In this document: piece by piece, positions 17,685 through 25,249 of the stretch
Layout of the letters: each line of letters begins with the position of its first letter
Position numbering within the stretch: the first letter of the stretch is position 1
Source: Shinella zoogloeoides
Lineage (GTDB): Bacteria; Pseudomonadota; Alphaproteobacteria; Rhizobiales; Rhizobiaceae
Length of the DNA stretch: 64,000 nucleotides
Reading direction: 5' to 3'
NCBI RefSeq assembly: GCF_030733845.1
Contig: NZ_CP132312.1
Coordinates: 186,001 to 250,000 of the forward strand
Made by a program: the position numbers and the translations under genes
Notes under the pieces: generated by a model
The model's database searches: none
What the model saw: only the letters and a program-made list of their open reading frames with translations
Told to the model about the DNA's origin: nothing

Positions 17685-18500
17685 TCAGAAGGTGGGCGGG
17701 GTGTTGATCCAGATGAGGACCGTCTCGCCGTCATGGCGGTTGCGCCAGGCATGGCGGCGGCAGCTTTCGAAATAGAGGCTGTCGCCGGCGCCGAGGTCGT
17801 GGAACTCATGGCCGTCGAGCACCATCTCGATGCGACCGGAAAGCACATGCACGAATTCCTCGCCCTCGTGCTTGTAGGCGCCGTCGCTGGAGGCGCCCGG
17901 CGCCAGCACGAAACGGTGGCAATCCATCATGTTGCGCCCGTCGGCCAGCACCTGCACGGTGACGCCCGGCGAGGTCTCCGGCCAGAGCTTCCACTCCCCG
18001 GCCCTGACGACGGAACGGTTGTCGTTTTCCTCCTCGCCGGAAAGCTTCGAGACGGTCGTCTCGTAATAGGCGGCAAGATCGTGCAGCACGCGGAAGGTCA
18101 CGCCCTGCGAGGTGCGCTCGAAGGTGGAGAGCACGGAAGTGGCGATGCCGATGTCGCCGGCGACCTGCTCCAGCGTCTTGCCGACGGCATGGCGCAGGCT
18201 GCGCAGCTTGCGGCCGACGCCTTGCGGCGCATCGCCGTCCGATGCACCCGTGTCGGCGGCGGGCTCCTCCGCATCCAGCGCCTCGCGGATGGCGGCCGGG
18301 TTCAGCCCGCGCTCCGTGCGGTACCAGGCGATACGCTTCAGTCGGGCGACATCCTCGGCGCTGTACTGGCGGTGCCCGGTCTCCGAGCGCCCCGGCACGA
18401 CGAGCCCCTGCGCCTCCCAAAGCCTGAGCGTGGAGGCGGATACTCCGGCGAGCCGCGCGGCTTCCGCCACCTTGTAGTGCACCGGCTCCTCGGACCCCAT
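17685..18500 (-). CDS. MerR-HTH / XRE-HTH / cupin three-domain regulator
   Basis: A 271-residue protein with three recognisable parts. Residues about 8-76 are a MerR-type winged helix (YKVAEAARLAGVSASTLRLW, with the wing GHRQYSAEDVARLK). Residues about 96-153 are an XRE/Cro helix-turn-helix (RKLRSLRHAVGKTLEQVAGD, IATSVLSTFER). Residues about 175-268 are a cupin_2 sensor (KHEGEEFVHVLSGRIEMVLD, DSLYFESCRRHAWRN). XRE-cupin regulators often control amino-acid or polyamine metabolism, and the MerR domain at the front is an addition. A linker of about 15 Asp/Ala-rich residues separates the two DNA-binding domains. Targets are unknown; the neighbouring exporter is one candidate. Confidence 0.85.
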   Translation of the reverse strand: MGSEEPVHYKVAEAARLAGVSASTLRLWEAQGLVVPGRSETGHRQYSAEDVARLKRIAWYRTERGLNPAAIREALDAEEPAADTGASDGDAPQGVGRKLRSLRHAVGKTLEQVAGDIGIATSVLSTFERTSQGVTFRVLHDLAAYYETTVSKLSGEEENDNRSVVRAGEWKLWPETSPGVTVQVLADGRNMMDCHRFVLAPGASSDGAYKHEGEEFVHVLSGRIEMVLDGHEFHDLGAGDSLYFESCRRHAWRNRHDGETVLIWINTPPTF

Positions 18501-18645
18501 TCCGCCAATCCCTGATTCTGCCTTGTCGTCTATACTACGTCTTTATAGGAAAATGGCGCGGTCATCGAACAGTCTGCGGAAATCACCCACCGCCGGCATT
18601 TTCGGCGCAGGCGGAGCCGCCTTTTTCCGCCGATGGGCCGGTGGG

Positions 18646-18674
18646 TTGACTTGATGGGTCATTTACGTTGATAT
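18646..18674 (+). promoter_or_regulatory. Sigma-70-like promoter of the VOC gene
   Basis: TTGACT (18646-18651), 17-base spacer, TGATAT (18669-18674), 65 bases before the VOC start. Both hexamers are close to consensus for this GC-rich genome. An AAGGGAGGAGAC ribosome site precedes the gene. Confidence 0.6.
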
Positions 18675-18739
18675 CAATTTATCGATGAGCCGAACCCGAC
18701 GCGAGGTCGGGGGAAGGCGATATAAGGGAGGAGACAAGC

Positions 18740-19171
18740 ATGAAAATCGTGACCAGCCTGAGTTTCCAGGGACAGTGCCGCGAGGCTTTCGAATTCTACG
18801 CGAAAATTCTCGGCGGCAAGATCACCGCGGCCTTTCCCTATGGCGAAGCACCGCCGGACATGCCGATCAGCGACCCGAAATACAGGGACTGGCTGATGCA
18901 TTGCTGGCTGGAAGTCGGCGACCAGGCGCTGATGGGGGCCGATATGGATGCCGCCTGGGCGCCGAACATCGACAAGCCCAAGAACGGCTTCGACGTCACG
19001 CTGCACACCAACGACAAGGCCGAGGCGCAGCGCTGGTTCGATGCGCTGTCCGACGGCGGCCGGCAGGTCATGCCGTTCAGCGAAACCTTCTGGTCGCCCG
19101 GCTTCGGATCACTCGTCGACAAGTTCGGCGTGCCGTGGATGGTCAACACCATTCCCGCGACCGAAGGGTGA
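18740..19171 (+). CDS. VOC-superfamily protein, PhnB/glyoxalase-like
   Basis: A 143-residue protein of the PhnB-like branch of the vicinal-oxygen-chelate fold. The two halves begin MKIVTSLSFQGQCREAFEFY and GFDVTLHTNDKAEAQRWFDA, and it ends with the class motif FGSLVDKFGVPWMVN. PhnB-like members are annotated as glyoxalase/bleomycin-resistance relatives but mostly lack a defined activity. It appears monocistronic with its own promoter, and a small secreted-protein gene follows 171 bases later. Confidence 0.85.
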   Translation: MKIVTSLSFQGQCREAFEFYAKILGGKITAAFPYGEAPPDMPISDPKYRDWLMHCWLEVGDQALMGADMDAAWAPNIDKPKNGFDVTLHTNDKAEAQRWFDALSDGGRQVMPFSETFWSPGFGSLVDKFGVPWMVNTIPATEG

Positions 19172-19342
19172 CACGGCTGGAAAGCGGTGCCTTGCGGCCC
19201 AAGCCGCAGGGGCATCGTCTCCATGTCCACGAAATGTCGCCGTGCCGGGAACGGCAGCGAATTTGCCGCTGCCGTTTCGTTCCCGCGCAAATGTTGTAGA
19301 CTCGAAGCGTATCTTGCCCGGCATTGCTTCGAGGAGATGTGC

Positions 19343-19585
19343 GTGAAACCGAAAATAAGATTGCCGGCGCTTGCCGCCGGCGCAGCCCTGCTCGCCGGCA
19401 GCGGTTGCGTGCATGAGGACGCCGTTGCTGCGGGAAAACCGGTTTTCGATCCGGGAAAATATCCCCGCGAGCATTTCCAGTGGTGCATGAAGACCCATTT
19501 CACCAGCTATCGGGCGCTCGACAACACATACCGCACGGCCGAAGGCGGGCGCGTGCAGTGCATCTCTCCCTTCCTCAAGAAATGA
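19343..19585 (+). CDS. Small exported or lipoprotein-like hypothetical
   Basis: About 80 residues. The N-terminus MKPKIRLPALAAGAALLAGS followed by GC reads as a signal peptide with a possible, non-canonical lipobox (Gly rather than Leu/Val at -3). The mature part is short and has two Cys (FQWCMKTHF, GRVQCISPF) that could form a disulphide. The GAGGAG element abuts an ATG at 19337 and is six bases from a GTG at 19343, so I favour the GTG. It ends just before a bidirectional hairpin. I do not recognise the family. Small proteins with a C-x-C-type spacing and the phrase YRALDNTYRTAEGGRVQC recur in rhizobia as far as I recall, but no function is known to me. Confidence 0.65.
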   Translation: MKPKIRLPALAAGAALLAGSGCVHEDAVAAGKPVFDPGKYPREHFQWCMKTHFTSYRALDNTYRTAEGGRVQCISPFLKK

Positions 19586-19600
19586 CAGGGCCAAAACGCA

Positions 19601-19626
19601 AAAGCCCGGGCGCTGGCCCGGGCTTT
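19601..19626. terminator. Bidirectional intrinsic terminator
   Basis: AAAGCCCGGG, a 6-base loop, then CCCGGGCTTT, a perfect 10-base stem. The A/T flanks give a U-tract in both directions, so it serves both the small exported-protein gene (+) and the omptin gene (-), which converge here. Confidence 0.82.
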
Positions 19627-19648
19627 CGATTCAAACATGATGATCGGC

Positions 19649-20605
19649 TTAGAAGGCGACCTTAAGGCCAGCCGAGAGCGTGACGGACTGGAAGTCCATG
19701 CCGGCGCCGTCTTCGAACGGGCCGCCGACCTGAATGCCGGTCGGGATGTCGTACATCTTGGTTTCGCCCTTCTTGCGGAAGAACCGCTCGAAGTCGACGC
19801 CCAGCGTGATCTGGGTGCTTTCGGTGATCTGGTAGGCGGCTTCCGCGCCCAGGCTCACAAACGGAATGGCGCCGTACTTCTCTTCGAAGCGAAGGTCGCG
19901 CATCCAGTGATGGTCGGTGTCGGTCGCGCCGATCGTCACGCCGGCGCGGGCAAGGCCGGTGAACGTCCATGCGCCGTGGACCGTCTTGGCTTCGCCGCCG
20001 ATGAAGACGCCCGGGTAACGCTGCTCGAAGGTGATGCCCTTCTCGCCGGCAGGGAAATTGCCGACCGTGTCACGGAAGCCGCCGACGCTGTAGGTGAACG
20101 AGCCGCCATAGGCCGTCCACTTGACGTCGGTGTACTTGAAGCCGCCGTGCAGGTTGAACGTGGTGGTCTCGTTCAGGTCGAAGTTCTTGCCGAGAGCGAT
20201 ATCGAGGTTGATATAGCGGTCGAGTTCGGTGTCGGGATGGATGGACTGGTGCGTCCAGTTGTCGAAGGCGTAGTCGCCAGCCAGCCAGTCATAGTCTTCC
20301 ATGTGGCTGTTGCCGCTGAAGCCGAATTCCACGTTGCCCGAGACGGTCCAGTCGTTGCCGAACTCGCCCTTGGCGCCGAGGTTGATGACGGGGGCATCGG
20401 TTTCCCAGATCAGATGGCTGATACGGTTACCGGCGCCGTCGTAGACGAGCTCGTTGCCCTTGAGCCAGGTATAGCCGACGCCGCCGACGAAAACGAAGTC
20501 CGGCGATGCGACAACGTCTGCAGACTGGTCCGCAGAGAAGGCGAGCGAAGCCGTCGAAGCCAATACTGCTGCCGAGATTGCCAATGTCTTTGCGGAAAGT
20601 CTGAT
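19649..20605 (-). CDS. Omptin-family outer-membrane protease
   Basis: A 318-residue protein with a Sec signal (MIRLSAKTLAISAAVLASTA, cleavage near AFS-ADQ) and a ten-strand barrel of the OmpT/Pla family. Catalytic residues align well with OmpT: the acidic pair in MEDYDW (Asp105, Asp107) and the Asp-x-His dyad in TDHHW (Asp232, His234). Family blocks HPDTELDRYINLD, GGSFTYSVGGFRD, FPAGEKGI and DFERFFRKKGETKMYD are all recognisable. Omptins cut between basic residues at the cell surface and need LPS. The GTG at 20605, seven bases after GAGGGG, is the likely start. A 28-base palindrome lies 109 bases upstream of it. Confidence 0.88.
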   Translation of the reverse strand: MRLSAKTLAISAAVLASTASLAFSADQSADVVASPDFVFVGGVGYTWLKGNELVYDGAGNRISHLIWETDAPVINLGAKGEFGNDWTVSGNVEFGFSGNSHMEDYDWLAGDYAFDNWTHQSIHPDTELDRYINLDIALGKNFDLNETTTFNLHGGFKYTDVKWTAYGGSFTYSVGGFRDTVGNFPAGEKGITFEQRYPGVFIGGEAKTVHGAWTFTGLARAGVTIGATDTDHHWMRDLRFEEKYGAIPFVSLGAEAAYQITESTQITLGVDFERFFRKKGETKMYDIPTGIQVGGPFEDGAGMDFQSVTLSAGLKVAF

Positions 20606-20713
20606 CACTGCGATACCCCTCGATTGCAATGCTGCTGCACGTAAGAATTGATTAGCAGCGACACCCCATAAAGTCTGTTGTAAAATCGCAACGCTCTCTC
20701 CTTGGTGACGCGT

Positions 20714-20741
20714 CCATTAGAAATCAATTGATTTCTAATGG
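20714..20741. promoter_or_regulatory. 28-base perfect palindrome upstream of the omptin gene
   Basis: The half-site CCATTAGAAATCAA is followed directly by its exact reverse complement, giving 28 bases of perfect dyad symmetry with no loop and centre CAATTG. A terminator normally needs a loop and U-tract, so a dimeric-regulator site is more likely. It lies upstream of the omptin gene on the minus strand and about 245 bases upstream of tetR. Confidence 0.6.
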
Positions 20742-20924
20742 CGATAGCCAAAATAAATCAATTGGTTGAATTGCCAATTCGAAGACATTTCTGCCGTGGA
20801 AATTTTGCGGAATTTTCCGTTTTCAAGCATTGGGTCGCTAACATTTGGTTGTGCCCTCGAAGAAGGATGTCCTGTTTCCGGACGAATCATGTGAATGCGC
20901 GAACTGCCGGCGCCAAACGTGCAC

Positions 20925-20952
20925 TTGACATATACCGACCGTACGGTATGTT
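20925..20952 (+). promoter_or_regulatory. Promoter and autoregulatory operator of tetR
   Basis: TTGACA (20925-20930), a 16-base spacer and TATGTT (20947-20952). Between the hexamers lies ATACCG-ACCGTA-CGGTAT (20932-20949), containing the perfect inner palindrome ACCGTACGGT. It sits directly before the TetR-family gene start at 20959, the standard position for an autorepressor site. Confidence 0.68.
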
Positions 20953-20958
20953 GCTCAT

Positions 20959-21639
20959 ATGTCGAGACCAACCAAACATTCGCCCGAACGGGGCAGCGCG
21001 CGGATCCGCCTCCTGGAGGCGGCGCGGGACATCGTTCGTGAAAAGGGCTTCGCCGCAACCAGCGTCGACGACCTGTGCAAGGCCGCCGATGTCACCAAGG
21101 GGGCGTTCTTCCACCACTTCGGAAGCAAGGATGCTCTCGGCGTGGCGGCGGCGGAGTTCTGGGCGGAGACGACCTCCGCCTTCTTCGCCGGGGCGCCTTA
21201 CCACGCGCCCGACGACCCCCTGGAGCGGGTGCTCGCCTATGTGGCGTTCCGCAAGGCGATCATCGCGGGCGACCTGAAGGATTTCACCTGCCTCGTCGGA
21301 ACGATGGCGCAGGAGGTTTATGACAGCGCGCCCGATATTCGCGACGCGTGCGGGCGCAGCATCTTCGGCCACACGGCGACGCTGGAGGAAGACATCGAGC
21401 TGGCGCGGCGGGAGCGCGGCATAACGGCCGGCTGGACGGCCGAGAGCCTCGCCCGCCACACGCAGGCCGTGCTCCAGGGGGGCTTCATCCTGGCGAAGGC
21501 CGGCAACGATCCGGCCCTTGCGCGGGAAAGCCTCGATCATCTGGAGCGATACATCAGGCACTTGTTCAATGTCATGGAGGATGACGGCAATGAGCAGAAC
21601 GACCCACATAGGATGCGCGTGCGGCAAGACGCGCCTTGA
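20959..21639 (+). CDS. TetR/AcrR-family transcriptional regulator
   Basis: A 226-residue repressor. The HTH (about residues 16-62) reads RLLEAARDIVREKGFAATSV, then KAADVTKGAFFHHFGSKDAL; the F-F-H-H-F pattern marks the subgroup with TetR_C-type helical ligand pockets. The start at 20959 lies just after its own operator-like dyad. Its last 50 bases overlap the GFA-family gene in another frame, so the two are translationally linked. The ligand is probably an electrophile or aldehyde if the GFA partner is a guide (weak inference). Confidence 0.88.
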   Translation: MSRPTKHSPERGSARIRLLEAARDIVREKGFAATSVDDLCKAADVTKGAFFHHFGSKDALGVAAAEFWAETTSAFFAGAPYHAPDDPLERVLAYVAFRKAIIAGDLKDFTCLVGTMAQEVYDSAPDIRDACGRSIFGHTATLEEDIELARRERGITAGWTAESLARHTQAVLQGGFILAKAGNDPALARESLDHLERYIRHLFNVMEDDGNEQNDPHRMRVRQDAP

Positions 21640-22126
21640 GGTGCGGGGCAACCCGATCCTCGTTTCCGAATGCCTGTGCGACAGTTGCCGTGCCGCGGCC
21701 GGCAGGCTCGCGACGCTTCCGGGCGCAGCGAACATGCTGACGACCTATCATGCGACGCCCAGCGCGGAATATCGCAAGGACCGGATCGGCGTCCTTTCCG
21801 GTGCAGAGAACCTGAAGGAATTCCGCCTGTCCCCTTCGTCCGGTTCCCGACGCGTCGTAGCCACCTGCTGCAACACGCCGGTCTTCCTGGAGATGAAGGG
21901 CGGCCACTGGCTGAGCCTCTACCTCCACCTCTGGCCGGAAGAGGCGCGGCCGAAGGCCGAGCTGCGGACGATGACGGGCGACCTTGCCGACAGGTCCGGC
22001 CTGCCGGCCGACATTCCCAACCTGAAGACCCATACGGTGGCCTTCTACGCAAAACTCCTGGCGGCCTGGATCGCCATGGGATTCCGTAATCCGAAAATCG
22101 CTGTCGCTGGGAAGATCGATGTCTGA
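21590..22126 (+). CDS. GFA-family (CENP-V/glutathione-dependent formaldehyde-activating-like) protein
   Basis: A 178-residue protein of the GFA fold. The first zinc motif is IGCACGKTRL and the next Cys pair CLCDSC; a further Cys pair is CCNTPVF. Most GFA members are of unknown activity; some act on glutathione adducts. The GGAGG nine bases before 21590 supports the start, although it lies 50 bases inside the tetR gene. It overlaps the next gene by eight bases, forming a three-gene unit. Confidence 0.8.
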   Translation: MSRTTHIGCACGKTRLEVRGNPILVSECLCDSCRAAAGRLATLPGAANMLTTYHATPSAEYRKDRIGVLSGAENLKEFRLSPSSGSRRVVATCCNTPVFLEMKGGHWLSLYLHLWPEEARPKAELRTMTGDLADRSGLPADIPNLKTHTVAFYAKLLAAWIAMGFRNPKIAVAGKIDV

Positions 22127-22412
22127 GAAGATCGAAATCGAAAACGTCAACATCCCGGGCCGGAGCGAACGGGTCGATCGCACCAAATACATGGCGATGC
22201 GCGAGGCGCTCCTCGCCGCGCTGCCGGATCAGGAGCCGGGCATGACGGTCGCGGAGGCGCAGGCCGCTCTGCTGCCCTTCCTTTCCGAGACGGCCTTTCC
22301 CGAGCGGCAGAAGGCCGGCTGGTGGATGAAGGCCGTGCAGCTCGACCTCGAGGCAAAGCGCATTATCAAGCGCGCGCCGCGAAAGCCGGTGCATCTCTAC
22401 CGGCTCGTCTGA
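22119..22412 (+). CDS. Conserved small hypothetical protein
   Basis: A 97-residue soluble, helix-rich protein without signal or membrane segment: RVDRTKYMAMREALLAALPD, then a Trp-rich centre (ERQKAGWWMKAVQLDLEAKR) and a basic C-terminus (IIKRAPRKPVHLYRLV). The C-terminal pattern (helix, helix, hairpin) resembles small winged-helix proteins. I recall similar short proteins catalogued as a domain of unknown function in Proteobacteria. It overlaps the GFA gene by eight bases, so a shared role is likely but unidentified. Confidence 0.7.
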   Translation: MSEKIEIENVNIPGRSERVDRTKYMAMREALLAALPDQEPGMTVAEAQAALLPFLSETAFPERQKAGWWMKAVQLDLEAKRIIKRAPRKPVHLYRLV

Positions 22413-22432
22413 CGCTTCTCAGCTTCCGTGCG

Positions 22433-22792
22433 TCATTTCCGGCTGTCGGAACGAAGCCGCGCCGCGCCCGAATGCAGCAGGATGCCGGCGAACAGGCCGG
22501 TAACGCCACCCGCGGCCTTCACGGCGGCGTCCATCAGTTGAGGATGGCGCATGGGGGAGAGGAACTGCAGAAGTTCGACCCCGCCCGCGGCCAGCACGAC
22601 AAGGGCGGCCACGGTCCAGCGATGGCGCGGATAGGCGAAGACGAACAGCGCCGACAGGACGGCATAGGCCGCGGCACGGTCGAAATTGGTCGACACCAAA
22701 TCCCTCGGCCGCAGGCCGATGGGAGAGACCGTAACGAAGATGATGGCGGCAAGGGCAAGCCACGCGCCAATGCGGAAAAGACGGATCGTCAT
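22433..22792 (-). CDS. VanZ-like membrane protein
   Basis: A 119-residue integral membrane protein with about four hydrophobic segments. The pattern VSPIGLRP near residue 23, FDRAAAYAVLSALFVFAYP, GGVELLQFLSPMRHPQLMDA and the final Gly-rich segment fit the VanZ-like family. That family's general function is unclear; VanZ itself gives low-level teicoplanin resistance. AGGAGGGACG precedes the ATG. It points away from the tetR-GFA unit and has no obvious operon partner. Confidence 0.78.
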   Translation of the reverse strand: MTIRLFRIGAWLALAAIIFVTVSPIGLRPRDLVSTNFDRAAAYAVLSALFVFAYPRHRWTVAALVVLAAGGVELLQFLSPMRHPQLMDAAVKAAGGVTGLFAGILLHSGAARLRSDSRK

Positions 22793-22840
22793 CGTCCCTC
22801 CTAACTAGGCAAGGCGCGATCTTGTTACAATAAGCAAGAC

Positions 22841-22859
22841 GGCCGCCCGCGGGGCGGCC
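22841..22859 (-). terminator. Hairpin after manC
   Basis: GGCCGCCC, 3-base loop, GGGCGGCC. On the minus strand it is followed by GTCTTGCTTATTG, a weak U-tract, 28 bases after the manC stop. The stem is strong and the tail poor, so termination may be partial. Confidence 0.55.
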
Positions 22860-22886
22860 GCATCACAATGTCGTTAGCCGACAGCC

Positions 22887-24314
22887 TTATCCGCGGCCGA
22901 ACTCGTCCTCGATGCGGATGATGTCGTCCTCGCCGAGATAGGAGCCGGTCTGCACCTCGATGAGTTCGAGCATGATCTTGCCGGGATTGGCGAGCCGGTG
23001 CAGTTCGCCCTGGGGGATGTAGACGGATTCGTTTTCGCGCAGCGGGATCGTCTTGTCGCCGATCGTCACCTCCGCGGTGCCGCGCACCACGATCCAGTGC
23101 TCGGAACGGTGATGGTGCTTTTGCAGCGACAGCCGCTTGCCGGGCGTCACGAACAGCCGCTTCACCTGGAAACGCTCGCCGTTGAGGACGGAGGTATAGC
23201 CGCCCCACGGGCGGTAGGAGGTCGGGTGCGTCTCGGTCAGCTTGGCCGTCTTCGGCAGCTTGGCGAGGTGCTTGACCAGCTTTCCGACATTCTGGCTGTC
23301 TTCGAGGCGGCCGACATAGACCGCATCCTCGCTGGCGATGACCGCGACATTGTCGAGGCCCTGCACGGCGACGTGGATGTCGTGCGAGATGACCAGCGAA
23401 TTGCGCGTATCGACCATCGTCGTGCTGCCGTCGGCGACATTGCCGGCCTCATCCTGCTTGCCCGTCTTCCAGACCGAATCCCAGCTTCCGAGATCGGACC
23501 AGGAGATCGGCGAGGGCACGACGGCGGCGATCGGCGTCTTCTCGAAGATGGCATAGTCGACGGATATATCCGGCGCGCGGGCGAAGGCCCCCTCGTCCAG
23601 GCGCTCGAAATCGAGGTCGTGATGGGCCTTCGTCACCGCCTCGCCGGCGGCTTCCAGCACGTCGGGGGCATATTGCTGGAGTTCGCGCAGGAAAAGCCCG
23701 ACGGGCAGCATGAACATGCCGGAATTCCAGAGGTAGCCGCCTGCCTCCAGCATGGTTTGCGCCCGGTCGCGATCCGGCTTCTCCACGAAGCGGCGCACGG
23801 CATGGGCGCCATTGCCGAGGTCTTCGCCGGTCTCGATATAGCCGTAGCCCGTCGCCGGCTCGCTGGGCGTGATGCCGAAGGTGACGAGACGACCGGCGCG
23901 GGCGGCGGTCGCCGCCTTGGCGATGCAGTCGAAATAGACGGCGTCGGCATCGATTTCATGATCCGAGGCCAGCACCTGCATGATCGCGTCCTCGCCATGG
24001 AGGCGTGCGATGACGGTGGCGGCGGCGGCGAGCGCCGGCGCGGTGTTGCGCGCGACCGGTTCGAGCAGGATCGATGCAAGCGGCACGCCGGCCGCGCGCG
24101 CCTGCTCGGCCACGAGGAAGCGGAAGTCGCTGTTGGTGACGATGACGGGCGCTTCGTAAAGAGTGCCATCGGCAATTCGGGTCAGCGTTTTCTGGAAGAG
24201 CGTCGTCTCGCCGAGGAAGCTGAGGAACTGTTTCGGCGCCGAAGCCCGCGAGAGCGGCCAAAGGCGCGTGCCCTTACCGCCGGCCATGATGACGGGTACG
24301 ATCTTGCTGCTCAT
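22887..24314 (-). CDS. manC: Mannose-1-phosphate guanylyltransferase / mannose-6-phosphate isomerase
   Basis: A 475-residue bifunctional type II PMI/GMP (ManC/AlgA/XanB class) that makes GDP-mannose for surface polysaccharide. The N-terminal nucleotidyltransferase shows GGKGTRLWPLS (residues 10-20) and FVEKPDRDRA. The C-terminal isomerase is a cupin: YRPWGGYTSVLNGERFQVKR, LQKHHHRSEHWIVVRGTAEV and SVYIPQGELHRLANPG. I chose the ATG at 24314 behind AGGATGGA over upstream in-frame ATGs. It opens the left flank of the polysaccharide locus. Confidence 0.92.
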   Translation of the reverse strand: MSSKIVPVIMAGGKGTRLWPLSRASAPKQFLSFLGETTLFQKTLTRIADGTLYEAPVIVTNSDFRFLVAEQARAAGVPLASILLEPVARNTAPALAAAATVIARLHGEDAIMQVLASDHEIDADAVYFDCIAKAATAARAGRLVTFGITPSEPATGYGYIETGEDLGNGAHAVRRFVEKPDRDRAQTMLEAGGYLWNSGMFMLPVGLFLRELQQYAPDVLEAAGEAVTKAHHDLDFERLDEGAFARAPDISVDYAIFEKTPIAAVVPSPISWSDLGSWDSVWKTGKQDEAGNVADGSTTMVDTRNSLVISHDIHVAVQGLDNVAVIASEDAVYVGRLEDSQNVGKLVKHLAKLPKTAKLTETHPTSYRPWGGYTSVLNGERFQVKRLFVTPGKRLSLQKHHHRSEHWIVVRGTAEVTIGDKTIPLRENESVYIPQGELHRLANPGKIMLELIEVQTGSYLGEDDIIRIEDEFGRG

Positions 24315-24475
24315 CCATTCCATCCTGATGTTGAAATCCGCCTTCATGGCGGATGATGTTCCCTGCAATCTCTCTCACTGTCCCGTAAAGAGACAATAAA
24401 TATTTCCCGGGCGTTGGGGACAACCGGAAATTATCAAGTATGGAAAGAGAAAGAAGGGTGTTTATCCGCGTCTAC

Positions 24476-24967
24476 TTAAAATGTCTTGTTCTGGCGAAAG
24501 GCGTTTTTCAGCCGGTAGAGAGCCGCGATGGGTGACGGGAAAGGCCGGCGGATGAAGGCCGCCTTCCTGACATAGTCGTCGATGTGCCACGTCGCCCAGG
24601 TTCGCGCGGCGAAATAGCCCATGTCGCCCGTCCGCAGCGTGTAGGAAGAGCCGTCCTCGGCGGTGATGTGCACCTCTCCTTCGAGGATGACGACGGTTTC
24701 GTCCCAGTGGAAATACCAGCGGAACGTGCCGGCGGTGCAGTCCCACTGGGCGGAAAACGAGGAATCGTCCGCGCTACGGACATGATCGGCGGCGCGTGCT
24801 ACCGGCGAGCCGTCGATGATCCAGCTCGGCTCGATCGGCGCATCGCGCATCTTGAGATCGTGCGCGCGTTTGAACACCGTGGTGACACGCTGCTGTGCGA
24901 AAGGCGTATCGGACGAACGGCGTGCGGCGGCGGCGACCGCACCGGCGATCAGTAGTTTCAGAACCAA
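24476..24967 (-). CDS. Cupin-domain protein with N-terminal hydrophobic segment
   Basis: A 163-residue protein: a short hydrophobic N-terminus (MVLKLLIAGAVAAAARRS) then a cupin_3-type domain (about 75-150) with HWDETVVILEGEVHITAEDG and SYTLRTGDMGYFAARTWATW. This resembles the EutQ/ureidoglycine-hydrolase-like cupins. The start is probably TTG at 24967, seven bases after GAGGGAG. It lies between manC and the divergent polymerase gene. A role in sugar or polysaccharide modification is possible but not shown. Confidence 0.72.
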   Translation of the reverse strand: MVLKLLIAGAVAAAARRSSDTPFAQQRVTTVFKRAHDLKMRDAPIEPSWIIDGSPVARAADHVRSADDSSFSAQWDCTAGTFRWYFHWDETVVILEGEVHITAEDGSSYTLRTGDMGYFAARTWATWHIDDYVRKAAFIRRPFPSPIAALYRLKNAFRQNKTF

Positions 24968-25249
24968 GTCTATGCTCCCTCTAGCCCGAACTTTGATCGC
25001 ACCATAGGAAACAAGAATTAGAACCGGGTTGAGAAAGCCGTTAAAACCTTAACGATCGGGCGATTCCGCCTATCCTGGGTAGCATTTCGAGCGTGCGTGT
25101 GCGCCACTTCGGGACGGTGCGGCATGGGCGGGCGAATGGCTTGCCCGATCGCGACTTAAGCAAAGATTCACGGCACTGTGGTTTGGTCGTTCCTTGATGG
25201 GCCGACGCCGTGGCGTGGCGGGCCGCGCCCGGCCCGCAAAGAGAGCGAA

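Larger units (their letters stand above)
20606..20958. other. Divergent intergenic region between omptin and tetR genes
   Basis: A 353-base, relatively AT-rich gap. It holds the omptin 5' region, a 28-base perfect palindrome (20714-20741), a nearby weaker dyad (ATTGG/CCAAT, about 20760-20781) and, at its right end, the tetR promoter/operator. I see no coding sequence. Short ORFs here have no recognisable composition or ribosome site. Confidence 0.55.

Noticed and set aside
18610..18626. Terminator-like GGCGGAGCCGCC followed by TTTTT
   Set aside because: The loop is too short for the full stem and no plus-strand gene ends just before it. It may be a chance feature between divergent genes.
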